Shown piece by piece: positions 42,973 through 51,983 of a DNA stretch of 64,000 bases (position 1 is the stretch's first letter; each line of letters starts with the position of its first letter). Both the position numbers and the translations under genes were made by a program. The notes under the pieces are model-generated. The model was not told the DNA's origin, searched no databases, and saw only the letters and a list, made by a program, of their open reading frames with translations. Origin of the DNA: WLMZ01 sp037140375 (lineage in GTDB: Bacteria; Actinomycetota; Acidimicrobiia; Acidimicrobiales; Ilumatobacteraceae); NCBI GenBank assembly GCA_037140375.1, contig JBAXER010000004.1, positions 7,123 to 71,122 of the forward strand, given 5' to 3'.

Positions 42973-43890
42973 TTACGTCTCGCGCGCGCGGATGATGTCG
43001 AGCACCTGCTTTCGAACCCGAGCCTTCGACCGGATATGCCGATCCCCCATGTAAACAACCATCCAGCCCTGCGCAGCGAGCGAATGCTCGCGAGCCTCAT
43101 CATGGTGAACCGCCTCAGATCCGAAGTGAAACTGTCGGCTGTGTGCCTCGATTGCCAATTTCACCCGAGGCACCGCGAAATCGACACGCGCCACAAACTG
43201 CCCCGACTCGGCGACGACTACGTGCTGTCGAACCAATCCTTCGATGCCCCGCAGGCACGCCTCGAGCCGCAGCTCAAGGGTCGACTCCGTTGGCCGGAGA
43301 TGACGCTCGGCCTCGTCGAGCAACGTCAGCAGAACACGAGTGCCGCTCTGGCCAGGTCGGTGCAGACGCTCGGCTGTTTCGCGTAACCACTGCAGACTTG
43401 CGCCCCGACGCCACGCAGATTCAAACGCCGCGCGAACTCGATCAATCGGATCGACGGCACCTAGATCGGCCAACGTGCGGGCAATTCCGGTGCAGCGGAT
43501 GTTGTCGATGTAAACCGCGTCACAGCCCGGAACGAGCGATCGATGTTGCTCGGCGAACGAGGCGATCACTGGGCGCCAATTCGGAACGATGACCTCGATC
43601 GGCCGGCGCGCATATCCATCGAATCCGTGTAGTGCAGCCGCTGAACGATGGCTGGCGATTCCGGCCTGCGACGAAGCAAGCGTGGCGACGGTGAGCCGCT
43701 GCTCCCACGTGGGCACGGATCCAACGACAACCAACACGCCGGGCAGCGGCTCAAGCAGATGCCCCGACGATTTCAGCCGGGCAACAACTTTGGTGGAGAT
43801 CCCAAGTTCGGCAGCCTGCTTGCGGGTAACCGCGCCGTGGCGAGAAGCTGCAAACTCGCCTACGGCACCCCATTGGGCGCAGGCGAACAT
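42973..43890 (-). CDS. AbiEi-type antitoxin N-domain fused to DUF559 endonuclease-like domain
   Basis: A 305-residue protein. The N-terminal 60 residues (HGAVTRKQAAELGISTKVV...) form the winged-helix of the AbiEi antitoxin family. A middle region (SHRSAAALHGFDGY, CTGIARTLADLG) is the usual AbiEi-like continuation. The C-terminal DUF559 region (RVDFAVPRVKLAIEAHSRQFH) is a Vsr/restriction-endonuclease-like fold with a D...E-x-H pattern. Such fusions are common in Actinobacteria and usually lack an AbiEii toxin; none is nearby. Function is unproven. It is bracketed by two identical palindromes (42915-42965 and 43934-43984). Confidence 0.8.
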   Translation of the reverse strand: MFACAQWGAVGEFAASRHGAVTRKQAAELGISTKVVARLKSSGHLLEPLPGVLVVVGSVPTWEQRLTVATLASSQAGIASHRSAAALHGFDGYARRPIEVIVPNWRPVIASFAEQHRSLVPGCDAVYIDNIRCTGIARTLADLGAVDPIDRVRAAFESAWRRGASLQWLRETAERLHRPGQSGTRVLLTLLDEAERHLRPTESTLELRLEACLRGIEGLVRQHVVVAESGQFVARVDFAVPRVKLAIEAHSRQFHFGSEAVHHDEAREHSLAAQGWMVVYMGDRHIRSKARVRKQVLDIIRARET

Positions 43891-43933
43891 GGGCCAAGGT
43901 TATGGAGCGTGGGCTGAGATCACGACGCCTGTC

Positions 43934-43984
43934 GCGAAGTGGCGGCGTACACGCCCGTGAAGGGCGTGAGCGCCGCCACTTCGC
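43934..43984. repeat. Dispersed intergenic palindrome, copy 3
   Basis: The same structure as copy 2: GCGAAGTGGCGGCG (43934-43947), an inner CACGCCC/GGGCGTG stem, and CGCCGCCACTTCGC (43971-43984). It lies 7 bases downstream of the yceH stop and upstream of the AbiEi/DUF559 gene. The identity with copy 2 extends a few bases further on both sides (GTC before; CCG-CTTA with two differences after). Confidence 0.85.
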
Positions 43985-43991
43985 CGCCGAC

Positions 43992-44600
43992 TTACAGCAG
44001 GTCGGCGAGGGCGGCTTCGAGCTTGGCCACGCGTTCTTCGAGCTGGGCCACGCGATCGACCACGCTGCCGGCAAGACCCGATGCAGTGACGGCAGCGGGC
44101 GGCGCCGATTGCTCGGCCTCTTCGGCGACAAGCTGCTGCCAGCGCTGCTCTTTTTGTCCGTGCTGGCGCTCGATGAGCTGCACGAACTGACGCTCGGCAA
44201 GTTGATGGAGGCACGTGTCGACATCGGCCACATTGTCGAAGTTGTGCAACCGTTCGGTACGCGTACGAAGTTCGGCCGCAGTCTGTGGGCCGCGAACCAG
44301 CAGCACCCCCATCACGGCAGCATCGGCTGCCTCAAGCGCGAACTTCTCGTCGAATACTTGGCGAACTCGCACGACCCCGCGACCATGCGTGGGATGCACA
44401 ATGCGCGCACAGCCCTGAGCCTTGAGCGTGCTGACTGCAGCGTCGACCTCGTGTTCGTCGAGCGTCATGACGGGATCACGCGACGACGACTGGTTGCACG
44501 CCGACACCAGCGAGTTCATCGATAACGGATACTGATCGGGAACCGTGCGTTCTTTTTCGATCAGACAACCAAGTACGCGGCCTTCGATGACAGAGAACAT
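43992..44600 (-). CDS. YceH/DUF480-family protein
   Basis: A 202-residue protein of the YceH family. The start FSVIEGRVLGCLIEKERTVPDQYPLSMNSL matches the family's conserved LGxLxEKxxTTPxxYPLxxNxL block (only the ends are cited here). It contains two winged-helix repeats (LKAQGCARIVHP and RGPQTAAELRTRTERL) and a C-terminal coiled coil with heptads (VAQLEERVAKLEAAL). The biochemical role is not established for the family. It is 9 bases downstream of the CLC gene, with a palindrome after its stop. Confidence 0.88.
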   Translation of the reverse strand: MFSVIEGRVLGCLIEKERTVPDQYPLSMNSLVSACNQSSSRDPVMTLDEHEVDAAVSTLKAQGCARIVHPTHGRGVVRVRQVFDEKFALEAADAAVMGVLLVRGPQTAAELRTRTERLHNFDNVADVDTCLHQLAERQFVQLIERQHGQKEQRWQQLVAEEAEQSAPPAAVTASGLAGSVVDRVAQLEERVAKLEAALADLL

Positions 44601-44609
44601 GGGTGCAAG

Positions 44610-45935
44610 CTACCCCTGTTGCGGCTCGCGATCGGGACGATTGCGACGCCACTGTTGCCACTCGCCCACCCGCGGCGAGCCCTCGACGCGATGACCCGAC
44701 TTGGCGGTATGCACACGTTGGCTGGTGTAGATACTTCGGTGGCCACTGAACGCATAGGCAATGACGCAACCCACGGCGATGGGAGCAAACGCTGCCCCAC
44801 CAAACAGCTCGACACCCATGATGGCGCAAGCAATCGGCGTGTTCGCTGCCCCAGCAAACACGGCGCAGAAACCAACCGCCGCAAGAAGCCGACCATCGAG
44901 CCCGAGGGGCAGGGCAAGTGCCGAGCCAAGCGTGGCGCCCATCATGAACAGCGGCGTGACCTCGCCGCCGATGAAACCGCTGCCGATGGCGATGATCGTG
45001 AACAGCAACTTGAGAGCGAACACCGCAAAGCCGAGATGGTCGCCGTGCAGCGCACGCGCGGTGAGGGGCGACGACAAGCCCTGATAGTCGTGACCAAACA
45101 ACAGCACGAGTGCGATGGTTGCCGTGCCGCCGATGAATGGCCGCAGTGGCGCCCACGGCACGCGCCGCGCCAGCATCGCTTTGAGGCCGTGCACCCACGA
45201 CGAATAGGCGGCGCCAACAAGGCCGAACAAGAGGCTGGCCGCGGCGACTCGAAGCAGCACCGACGCGGTGACATGGGGGCTGAGCGCGTCGAACAGCGAG
45301 TGCTTGGCGCCGAGGGCACGCAACACCCGGTCGCCAACGATCGACGCGGTGAGCGCCGGAACCAGCGCCTCGAACCGCATACGCCCGATGGACTGCACCT
45401 CGAGCGCAAACACTGCGCCCGCTACCGGCACCCCAAACACGGCGCCGAAACCGCCCGCCAACGACGCAATAAGCATGACCCGGCGATCGGCGGCCGAAAG
45501 CCGAATAACCCGCGCCAGCGCATCGGACAAGGTGCCCGACATCTGTAACGCAGTGCCCTCGCGCCCAGCGGAAGCACCAAACAGATGCGAGAGCCACGTG
45601 CCCACAAGCACCATCGGCGCCATCCGCTGCGGCACCCACGCGGTGGGCTCGTGGATCTCGTCGAGCAACAAGTTGTTGCCCTCGCGAGAGCGACCGCCGA
45701 AGTAGTGATAGACGACCCCGATTGCGAGGCCCACCACTGGCAACAGATAGACCAACCACTGCCGGCCGTCTTCGCGCCAATGCGTGACACGCTCGAGGCC
45801 CTCGAGAAAGACCCACGATGCAGCGCCAGCCAATGCACCCGAGAGCGCACCCAGCGCCGCCCAGCGCACGAGACGCACCAGCAACGAAATCTGCTCGGTT
45901 GCGTAGCTGCGCCAACGAATGAGGGCCGTGTCCAT
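44610..45935 (-). CDS. CLC-family channel/antiporter, probably the fluoride (CLC-F) subtype
   Basis: A 441-residue membrane protein with the CLC helix pattern. Family loops are altered in the way I associate with CLC-F fluoride/proton antiporters: GNNLLLDEIHEP (86-97) replaces the GSGIP chloride loop, GREGT (124-128) replaces GREGP, and the third loop reads GFIGGEVTP rather than GGxFxP. The gating glutamate E126 is kept. Fluoride export is therefore more likely than chloride transport, but this is inference from motifs. No fluoride riboswitch is visible; pcrA ends 9 bases upstream. Confidence 0.82.
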   Translation of the reverse strand: MDTALIRWRSYATEQISLLVRLVRWAALGALSGALAGAASWVFLEGLERVTHWREDGRQWLVYLLPVVGLAIGVVYHYFGGRSREGNNLLLDEIHEPTAWVPQRMAPMVLVGTWLSHLFGASAGREGTALQMSGTLSDALARVIRLSAADRRVMLIASLAGGFGAVFGVPVAGAVFALEVQSIGRMRFEALVPALTASIVGDRVLRALGAKHSLFDALSPHVTASVLLRVAAASLLFGLVGAAYSSWVHGLKAMLARRVPWAPLRPFIGGTATIALVLLFGHDYQGLSSPLTARALHGDHLGFAVFALKLLFTIIAIGSGFIGGEVTPLFMMGATLGSALALPLGLDGRLLAAVGFCAVFAGAANTPIACAIMGVELFGGAAFAPIAVGCVIAYAFSGHRSIYTSQRVHTAKSGHRVEGSPRVGEWQQWRRNRPDREPQQG

Positions 45936-45944
45936 TGGGTTGTT

Positions 45945-48251
45945 CTACAACTTCTTCAGCGGCGCCCACGCGAGGGCGAGATGTTTCGTGCCTACGTCGC
46001 GGAATCGGATGGTTGCCTCGGCCTTTTCGCCGCTGCCTTCGATGTTGATGATGACACCCTCACCGAACGACGGATGCTCGACATCGTCGCCCACGCGCAG
46101 CGCCAACAACTGCGAGTTAGCGGGCTGCGGGGCCAAGCGCTTGCCAGCGTTGATAGCGGCATCGACAACGCGCTCTCGATGGGCTTCGGCGGCCTCGCGG
46201 CTGTGCGAATCGCCGGAGTCTCCCGAGCGCGATCGGTAGGCGCCAGCGCCCGCGTATGAGCCTGAACCCGATCCGGAATCGCGATCGCGGTAGCTCTGAC
46301 GGCCATATGAACTGCGCCCAGCGACGTTGCCCTTTTGCTCTTGCAGTTCGGGCGGGATCTCGTCGAGGAAGCGCGACGACGGGTTGTACTGCGTGCTGCC
46401 AAACAGGCTGCGGCTCCAGGCGTGCGACACATGAAGTTTCTGCTGGGCGCGCGTGATGCCCACATAGGCAAGGCGCCGTTCTTCTTCGAGTTCGTCAGGG
46501 TCGCTCTGCGCCCGCACGTGCGGGAAGATGCCTTCTTCCATGCCCACCAAGAACACGTACGGAAACTCGAGCCCCTTGGCCGCATGCAGGGTCATCATCA
46601 CAACACGATTGTCATCGTCGAGTTCGTCGGTGTCGGCCACCAGCGATACCTGCTCGAGAAACTCATCGACTCGGGTGAACTCGCGAGCCGACCCAATGAG
46701 CTCGCCAATGTTCTCGAGCCGACCGGCTGCCTCGACTGAACTTTCGGCTTCGAGCTCGGCGAGATAGCCACTTTGATCGAGCGCCGCTTGCAGCACATCG
46801 GCGGGCGAGCCATCGAGCATGTGGGCGAGCGAATCGAGCAAGGCTGCGAACGAAGCAACCCCACGCGCCGCGCCGCCACCCAGACCGGCCTCGTCGGCAT
46901 GACGCATCGCGTCGATGAAACCGTCGCCGGTCTCGCGTGCCCACGCATCGAGCTTGCCAACGCTGGTGTCACCGATGCCCCGCTTGGGCACGTTGAGCAC
47001 ACGCTTGATGCTGACTTCGTCGGCCGGATTCACGATGGCACGCAGATACGCCATGGCGTCTTTGATTTCACGCCGATCGTAAAAGCGCGTGCCGCCAACC
47101 ACCTTGTAGGGAATGCCCTGGCGCATCAACGCTTCTTCGACCACACGGCTTTGCGCGTTAGTGCGGTAAAAGATGGCGATCTCTTTCCACATCACGGCTT
47201 GGTTGTCGTGAACATCGGTGGCGGTGCGCGCCACCCACATCGCCTCATCGCCTTCGTCGTCGGCGTGATAGCGGGTGATGGTCTCACCCCGGCCAAGCTC
47301 GCTCCACAAGGTCTTGAGCTTGCGCGCTGGGTTGTTGGCGATGACCGAGTTCGCGGCATCGAGAATGATCTGCGTGCTGCGGTAGTTCTGGTTGAGCACG
47401 ATGGTGGTCACATCTTCGAAGGCTTCTTCGAACTGCAAGATGTTGCGCAGATCGGCGCCACGAAAGCGGTACACCGACTGGTCTTGGTCGCCCACAACAG
47501 TGACGTTTTGATGCAGGGCACCGAGCATCAAAACGATCTGGTTCTGCGCCGTGTTGGTGTCTTGATACTCGTCGATAAGGATGTGTAGAAATCGCTCTTG
47601 GTACTGATTCAGCACTTCGGGATGTTGACGAAAGAGCAACACCACATTGGTGAGCAAATCGTCGAAATCCATCGCTCCAGCCTTATGCAGCCGCACCTGA
47701 TAGTCGCGGTAGATCTCGGCGTTCTTGCGATCTAACGGCGTCGCAGCGGTAGTGAGCGCGTCGCCGGGAAACATCAACTCGTTCTTCCACTTGCTGATCA
47801 CGTTGTGAACGCCGCGGGGCGTGAACCGTTTCGAGTCGAGTGCGAGATCGCGAATGACGTAACCAGTGAGGCGCTGCGCATCGCTTTGGTCGTAGATGCT
47901 GAACGAACGTGGGTAGCCGAGCAGATCGGCGTGCGCACGCAGGATTCGCACGCACGCAGCGTGGAATGTGCTGACCCACATGTTCTTTGCTGCCGGACCG
48001 ACAAGATTGCCGACCCGCTCTTTCATTTCGCCAGCGGCCTTGTTGGTAAACGTGATGGCCAAGATGCGCTGCGGATGCACGCCTTCGCTATCGATGAGAT
48101 GCGCGATGCGATGGGTAAGCACGCGGGTCTTGCCCGAGCCGGCACCAGCCACCACAAGCAACGGCCCGCCGGTATGCACCACCGCGTCAAGTTGATCGGA
48201 GTTGAGCCCGGTGAGTAGTGAAGTTGGGGAATCGTCATCAAACAGCGACAT
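45945..48251 (-). CDS. pcrA: ATP-dependent DNA helicase PcrA/UvrD
   Basis: A 768-residue superfamily 1A helicase. Motif I is VAGAGSGKTRVLTHRIA, motif II is LIDEYQDTN, motif III is VVGDQDQSVYRFRGAD, and motif VI is VGITRAQQKLHVSHA. The C-terminus carries a PcrA-type Tudor-like domain (VGDDVEHPSFGEGVI...) preceded by a Ser/Arg/Gly-rich linker. It acts in nucleotide excision repair and in clearing the replication fork. The start lies 45 bases after the P450 gene, and its ribosome binding site falls in a hairpin (48257-48296). Confidence 0.96.
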   Translation of the reverse strand: MSLFDDDSPTSLLTGLNSDQLDAVVHTGGPLLVVAGAGSGKTRVLTHRIAHLIDSEGVHPQRILAITFTNKAAGEMKERVGNLVGPAAKNMWVSTFHAACVRILRAHADLLGYPRSFSIYDQSDAQRLTGYVIRDLALDSKRFTPRGVHNVISKWKNELMFPGDALTTAATPLDRKNAEIYRDYQVRLHKAGAMDFDDLLTNVVLLFRQHPEVLNQYQERFLHILIDEYQDTNTAQNQIVLMLGALHQNVTVVGDQDQSVYRFRGADLRNILQFEEAFEDVTTIVLNQNYRSTQIILDAANSVIANNPARKLKTLWSELGRGETITRYHADDEGDEAMWVARTATDVHDNQAVMWKEIAIFYRTNAQSRVVEEALMRQGIPYKVVGGTRFYDRREIKDAMAYLRAIVNPADEVSIKRVLNVPKRGIGDTSVGKLDAWARETGDGFIDAMRHADEAGLGGGAARGVASFAALLDSLAHMLDGSPADVLQAALDQSGYLAELEAESSVEAAGRLENIGELIGSAREFTRVDEFLEQVSLVADTDELDDDNRVVMMTLHAAKGLEFPYVFLVGMEEGIFPHVRAQSDPDELEEERRLAYVGITRAQQKLHVSHAWSRSLFGSTQYNPSSRFLDEIPPELQEQKGNVAGRSSYGRQSYRDRDSGSGSGSYAGAGAYRSRSGDSGDSHSREAAEAHRERVVDAAINAGKRLAPQPANSQLLALRVGDDVEHPSFGEGVIINIEGSGEKAEATIRFRDVGTKHLALAWAPLKKL

Positions 48252-48256
48252 GGCTC

Positions 48257-48296
48257 ACCCATCCTAGAGATGGGGTGTCGCATGCACAGGATGGGT
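48257..48296 (-). promoter_or_regulatory. Hairpin covering the pcrA ribosome binding site
   Basis: ACCCATCCT (48257-48265) pairs with AGGATGGGT (48288-48296), nine base pairs without mismatch, spanning the gap between the P450 stop and the pcrA start. On the transcribed strand the 3' arm contains the AGGA that lies about ten bases before the pcrA ATG, so folding would hide it. An alternative CCCAT in the loop can also pair with the same arm. It could instead be a weak terminator of the P450 gene. Confidence 0.45.
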
Positions 48297-49498
48297 CAGC
48301 GAATGATGCGCACCGGCAGCTGACGAGGTCCGCGAACTTGGCCCACGCTCCAGGTGATGGCATCGGCGTCGGCAAGCTCGAAGTTAGGGAAGTGAGCAAG
48401 GAACTCTTCGACAGCGATGCGCAGTTCGAGCCGAGCGAGGTTCGAGCCGAGGCAGCGATGAATGCCAAGACCAAATGCCGCGTGACGATTCTCTTCACGG
48501 TCGATGAGCACTTCGTCGGCACGGTCGAACGCGAGCGGGTCTACGTTGGCCGCAGGGAATGGAAGCAGAACCCACTCGTCGACCTTCATCGGACATCCGC
48601 CGATCTCGACATCTTCTTTCACCATTCGTGCCATCGTGACTGGCGCGTAGGCACGCAACAGTTCCTCGATGGCAGTGGGGACCAGTTCGGGTTCAGTCAA
48701 GAGGCGCTCGCGGTCGGCGGGCGTTGCTGCAAGGTGCATCAGGCTGGAGCCAATGGCGCTCCAGGTGGTGTCGATGCCAGCCACAAGTAACAGCACCATG
48801 GTGCCGCGAACGTGGCCCTCGCTGAGCGGCTCGCCACCAATTTCGGCGTTGAGCAAGAAACTGGTGAGGTCGTCACGAGGGTGAGCGACATGGCGAGCGA
48901 TCTGCTCATCGAGATACGCAGCAAGACGACCGAAGGCCATCATGCGCTGCTCCATGTCGATGTTGACGCCTTCGAGCACATCGTGCACGAACCCGCGGAA
49001 CAAGTCGGCGTCTTCCAATGGGAAGCCAAGCATGAGCGCGATCACGTTGACCGGAATGTGCTGCGCGTATTGAACGGCGGCATCGACCACATCGGCATCA
49101 CCCATGTCGGCCAACAGGCGCCGACACAGTTCGCGAATGTCTTTCTCGAGCGGCTCGATCACCTTTGGAGAAAACGCTGGCAACAGCAACCGACGTGCCT
49201 CGTGATGAAACGGGGGGTCGCTTGAAATGGGAGGCGCGTTGCCGATTGGGCTTTGAGCGATAGGCATGAACGGCGACACCACGACCGAGCGGGAGGTGAA
49301 GTGCTCGGTGTCGTAGGCAATCTGCGTGACGAGTTCGTGTGTCACGGGCAGCCATGTGCCGTTGTAACGATCGGTGTGCGCCACGGGGCACTGCTCGCGC
49401 AGTTGTGCCCAAATTTCGGGAGCGTTGGCGTTGTATTCGGGGTCAGCGTGATCAAAATCGGTCGCCCAGTCGGTAACCGGACCATAAATGGAAGTCAT
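48296..49498 (-). CDS. Cytochrome P450
   Basis: A 400-residue bacterial class I P450. The heme ligand is C349 in FGLGIHRCLGSN, the oxygen-activation I-helix has AGIDTTWS, and the ExxR pair lies in EELLRAY. A soluble enzyme without a membrane anchor, it would need a separate ferredoxin and reductase; none is adjacent. The substrate cannot be told; the closest general resemblance is to actinobacterial steroid/terpene or fatty-acid CYPs. It diverges from the yaaA-like gene by 30 bases. Confidence 0.93.
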   Translation of the reverse strand: MTSIYGPVTDWATDFDHADPEYNANAPEIWAQLREQCPVAHTDRYNGTWLPVTHELVTQIAYDTEHFTSRSVVVSPFMPIAQSPIGNAPPISSDPPFHHEARRLLLPAFSPKVIEPLEKDIRELCRRLLADMGDADVVDAAVQYAQHIPVNVIALMLGFPLEDADLFRGFVHDVLEGVNIDMEQRMMAFGRLAAYLDEQIARHVAHPRDDLTSFLLNAEIGGEPLSEGHVRGTMVLLLVAGIDTTWSAIGSSLMHLAATPADRERLLTEPELVPTAIEELLRAYAPVTMARMVKEDVEIGGCPMKVDEWVLLPFPAANVDPLAFDRADEVLIDREENRHAAFGLGIHRCLGSNLARLELRIAVEEFLAHFPNFELADADAITWSVGQVRGPRQLPVRIIR

Positions 49499-49528
49499 GA
49501 CACGACTGTATGCCGGTTAAATCAACGA

Positions 49529-50260
49529 ATGGCCAACCAACCGCTCGCTATTTTGTTGCCTCCATCGGAGGGCAAAGCGTCAGGTGGAGGCAAGACCTTG
49601 TGGAGTCCAGCCGATGGCCAGTTCGGTGCTGAGCTTGGCGCTCAGCGGCAATTGCTGGTCGATGCCCTCGCCGCTGCGCATGGTGGCGACGAGAAACTAC
49701 TTGGCGTGGGCGGCAAACATTTGGCCGCTGCGCTGCAAGCCAACAGCACGCTCGCCGCTGCCCCGGCGCTGCCCGCATCGAGTCGATACACCGGCGTTGT
49801 ATGGGATCACCTCGACCTGAAGTCGATGCCCGCAGCCGACCAACGTCGGGCGGCGCGCAGCGTGTTTGTGATCTCGGGCTTGCTCGGAGTCGTAGCGGCC
49901 GGCGAGCCAACGCCCGAGTACCGGCTCAAGATGGGAGCTCGGCTCGCAGGATTCGGTGTCTTGAGCACGTGGTGGCGCAACGACCTGAGCGACGCGCTCA
50001 ACGAGGTGCTCGCCAAGCGGGTGGTGATCGACCTGCTCCCCAACGAACATCGCGCTGCGTGGACGCCAACCCCCGATCGCTACCGCGAAGGAGTTCGGGT
50101 GGGCTTCATCGAGCGCGATGGCAAAGTGGCCGGGCATGACGCCAAGGCAGCCAAGGGCATGCTTGCTCGCCACGTTCTTACCACCGGCGGCGACGCAATC
50201 GCAGCGCTGCGGACCTGGCGCCACCACCGTTTCGACCTCGACATCGCCGAACTCGGCTGA
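49529..50260 (+). CDS. yaaA: YaaA-family peroxide-stress protein
   Basis: A 243-residue DUF328/UPF0246 protein. The N-terminal AILLPPSEGKA matches the family's LISPAK/PPSEGK opening. The middle contains VISGLLGVVAAGEPTPEYRLKM, and the C-terminus keeps the K...R-x-F-I-style region as VGFIERDGKVAGHDAKAAKGMLARH. YaaA in E. coli limits damage under hydrogen peroxide by lowering free iron; the same role here is inference. ATG 49529 is selected because homology begins at once; the frame extends upstream over the P450 promoter. Confidence 0.85.
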   Translation: MANQPLAILLPPSEGKASGGGKTLWSPADGQFGAELGAQRQLLVDALAAAHGGDEKLLGVGGKHLAAALQANSTLAAAPALPASSRYTGVVWDHLDLKSMPAADQRRAARSVFVISGLLGVVAAGEPTPEYRLKMGARLAGFGVLSTWWRNDLSDALNEVLAKRVVIDLLPNEHRAAWTPTPDRYREGVRVGFIERDGKVAGHDAKAAKGMLARHVLTTGGDAIAALRTWRHHRFDLDIAELG

Positions 50261-50262
50261 AC

Positions 50263-51120
50263 TCAGCCGGCGTGAGCCACCTTGGCGAGCCATTCGTTGA
50301 GCTGACGCAGCGCACCTCCGGTAGAGGCATACATCCGCTTTTCGGCATCCCACGCGTCGGTGACGCTGAGCATGCGCGCAGCGAGATCGGGCCGCTCGAG
50401 CAATACGCCCAGCGGTGTGCGCTGCACGAGGATCGTGAACACAATCGCATCGGTTTGTGGAAGCCGCCGCAACGTCTGACGCTCGCTGCGAATCCACATC
50501 GGCGATCCGTCGGCTTCGATAACCAGTTCGACATTTGGGGTGCCTGCGCTCGCGAGACCTCCACGTTCGATGAGATCGAGACGTGGCGTCGGCGCAACGA
50601 TCCAGTTGCGCCGCCATACCGGACGGTCCACTCTGAGTCGGTCGTGCAGACGATCGACCTTCGCGCTCAACTCGTCTTCGTAGTGGGCCACGGGTCCGTG
50701 CACACCAGCGAGCGACCTACCCACTTTGTCGGCGATGCACCAGTGCGTGGGGAAGCACACCGCACCCGCCGTGAGTACCCACTCGCCATCGATCTTCTGT
50801 AAGACGGCGAGATCTTCCTGCACCAAACGCGCCGCCTCGATCAGCGGATGTGCATCGCCCGCAGGCGCAGCAATCTCGACACCACGGTCAGACAGCCATG
50901 CCTGCACCTCGGCGAGCACTTCGGCCCCAGCCGCTTCGGTACCCGGCATCGCCGCAAACACCGATGAGTGGTCGGCCTCAAGCAGGGCCGCCTTTTGAGC
51001 GAGATAGAAATCGCATTCGTCGTTGACAACCAGCCAGTTTTCAAGCTTGAGCGCGCGCGTCCCCATCGCCAAATACGGCGGCCCAGGCTCGAGCCAAAGC
51101 TCGTCGAGCCAATCGGTCAC
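50263..51120 (-). CDS. DUF3445 heme-dependent oxidative N-demethylase-like protein
   Basis: A 285-residue protein matching DUF3445. The conserved core WVLTAGAVCFPTHWCIADKVGRSLAGVHGPVAHYEDELSAKV is cited only through FPTHW and the GPV/Y segments, followed by R-P-V-W-R-R-N-W and WIRSERQTLRRLP, typical of the family. Characterised members demethylate dimethylamine-type substrates using heme. The GTG at 51120 overlaps the SDR gene's stop (GTGA), so both are translated together. The much longer frame upstream is out-of-frame reading of the SDR gene. Confidence 0.82.
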   Translation of the reverse strand: MTDWLDELWLEPGPPYLAMGTRALKLENWLVVNDECDFYLAQKAALLEADHSSVFAAMPGTEAAGAEVLAEVQAWLSDRGVEIAAPAGDAHPLIEAARLVQEDLAVLQKIDGEWVLTAGAVCFPTHWCIADKVGRSLAGVHGPVAHYEDELSAKVDRLHDRLRVDRPVWRRNWIVAPTPRLDLIERGGLASAGTPNVELVIEADGSPMWIRSERQTLRRLPQTDAIVFTILVQRTPLGVLLERPDLAARMLSVTDAWDAEKRMYASTGGALRQLNEWLAKVAHAG

Positions 51121-51944
51121 GCAGGGTTCTCCTGAGCCACGGCGCGCTGCATGCGCTCGATGGGGGCTTGGCCGTAGTCGGGGTGAGTGAGGATCCAAAA
51201 CTGGTCGGCCTTGATTGCGCCGACAACTTGCATCGCCACGTCTTCGGGTGAGATGCCGTTCTCGACGCCGTCGCGGAGAATCTGATCCATGAACTGGCCA
51301 ATGGGGTTCGCGGTGGCAGCGGGCTTGTCGCCAAGGCGATCGGCCCATGTCATCTGCGCCATCAATTCAGTGCGTACAAAACCCGGGCACAACACCGACA
51401 CGCTGACCGGCGAACCAGTGCCCTTGAGTTCAAGGAAAAGTCCCTCGCTGAGCGCCACCACGCCATGCTTGGTCACGTTGTAGGGAGCCGCACCGGGCAT
51501 CGCCACGAGGCCAGCCATCGAGGCCGTGTTCACAATGTGCCCCTCGGCTTGCTCTTGCATGATCGGCAAGAAGGCGCGGATGCCGTGGATGACGCCATAC
51601 AGGTTGATGCCAACAACCCAATCCCACACGCTCATCGGCCCGGTCCACGGGTCGCCCGTGCCCACGACGCCAGCGTTGTTGCACAACACATGCGCTGCGC
51701 CATATCGCTCGAGGGTGCGCTGCGCGAGCGACTGCACCGACTCTTCGAGAGCCGTGTCACACACCACCGGGAAGACATCGCCACCCACCTCGGACAGCTG
51801 CGCTTCGACCGAGCGCAACCGCACTTCGTCGATGTCGGCAAGCACTACTTTCATGCCCTCAGCAACGAACTGTTCGGCAATTGACTTACCGATACCACTG
51901 CCCGCACCTGTGACTACCGCAACCTTGCCGACGAGATTTTCCAT
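51117..51944 (-). CDS. Short-chain dehydrogenase/reductase
   Basis: A 275-residue classical SDR. It has VVTGAGSGIGKSIA for cofactor binding, the acidic residue after the second strand (LADIDE) that favours NAD(H), NNAGVVG, the catalytic Ser in NTASMAG, and Y-x-x-x-K in YNVTK. CPGFVRTEL follows the active site. The substrate is unknown. It is coupled to the DUF3445 gene by a four-base overlap. Start ATG 51944 (MENLVG) is preferred to the earlier one at 51962. Confidence 0.92.
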   Translation of the reverse strand: MENLVGKVAVVTGAGSGIGKSIAEQFVAEGMKVVLADIDEVRLRSVEAQLSEVGGDVFPVVCDTALEESVQSLAQRTLERYGAAHVLCNNAGVVGTGDPWTGPMSVWDWVVGINLYGVIHGIRAFLPIMQEQAEGHIVNTASMAGLVAMPGAAPYNVTKHGVVALSEGLFLELKGTGSPVSVSVLCPGFVRTELMAQMTWADRLGDKPAATANPIGQFMDQILRDGVENGISPEDVAMQVVGAIKADQFWILTHPDYGQAPIERMQRAVAQENPA

Positions 51945-51983
51945 GTGCGTCACACTATGCACCTATGCCGTACGGTTGGCCAG

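Noticed and set aside
44476..45969. A 497-codon frame on the same strand as the CLC gene
   Set aside because: It overlaps the CLC gene in another frame and spans into yceH; Arg/Gly/Cys-rich translation is typical of an out-of-frame reading.
50263..51348. Long form (361 residues) of the DUF3445 protein
   Set aside because: The first 76 residues are Arg/Pro-rich out-of-frame translation of the SDR gene; the GTG at 51120 with a GTGA overlap is a better start.
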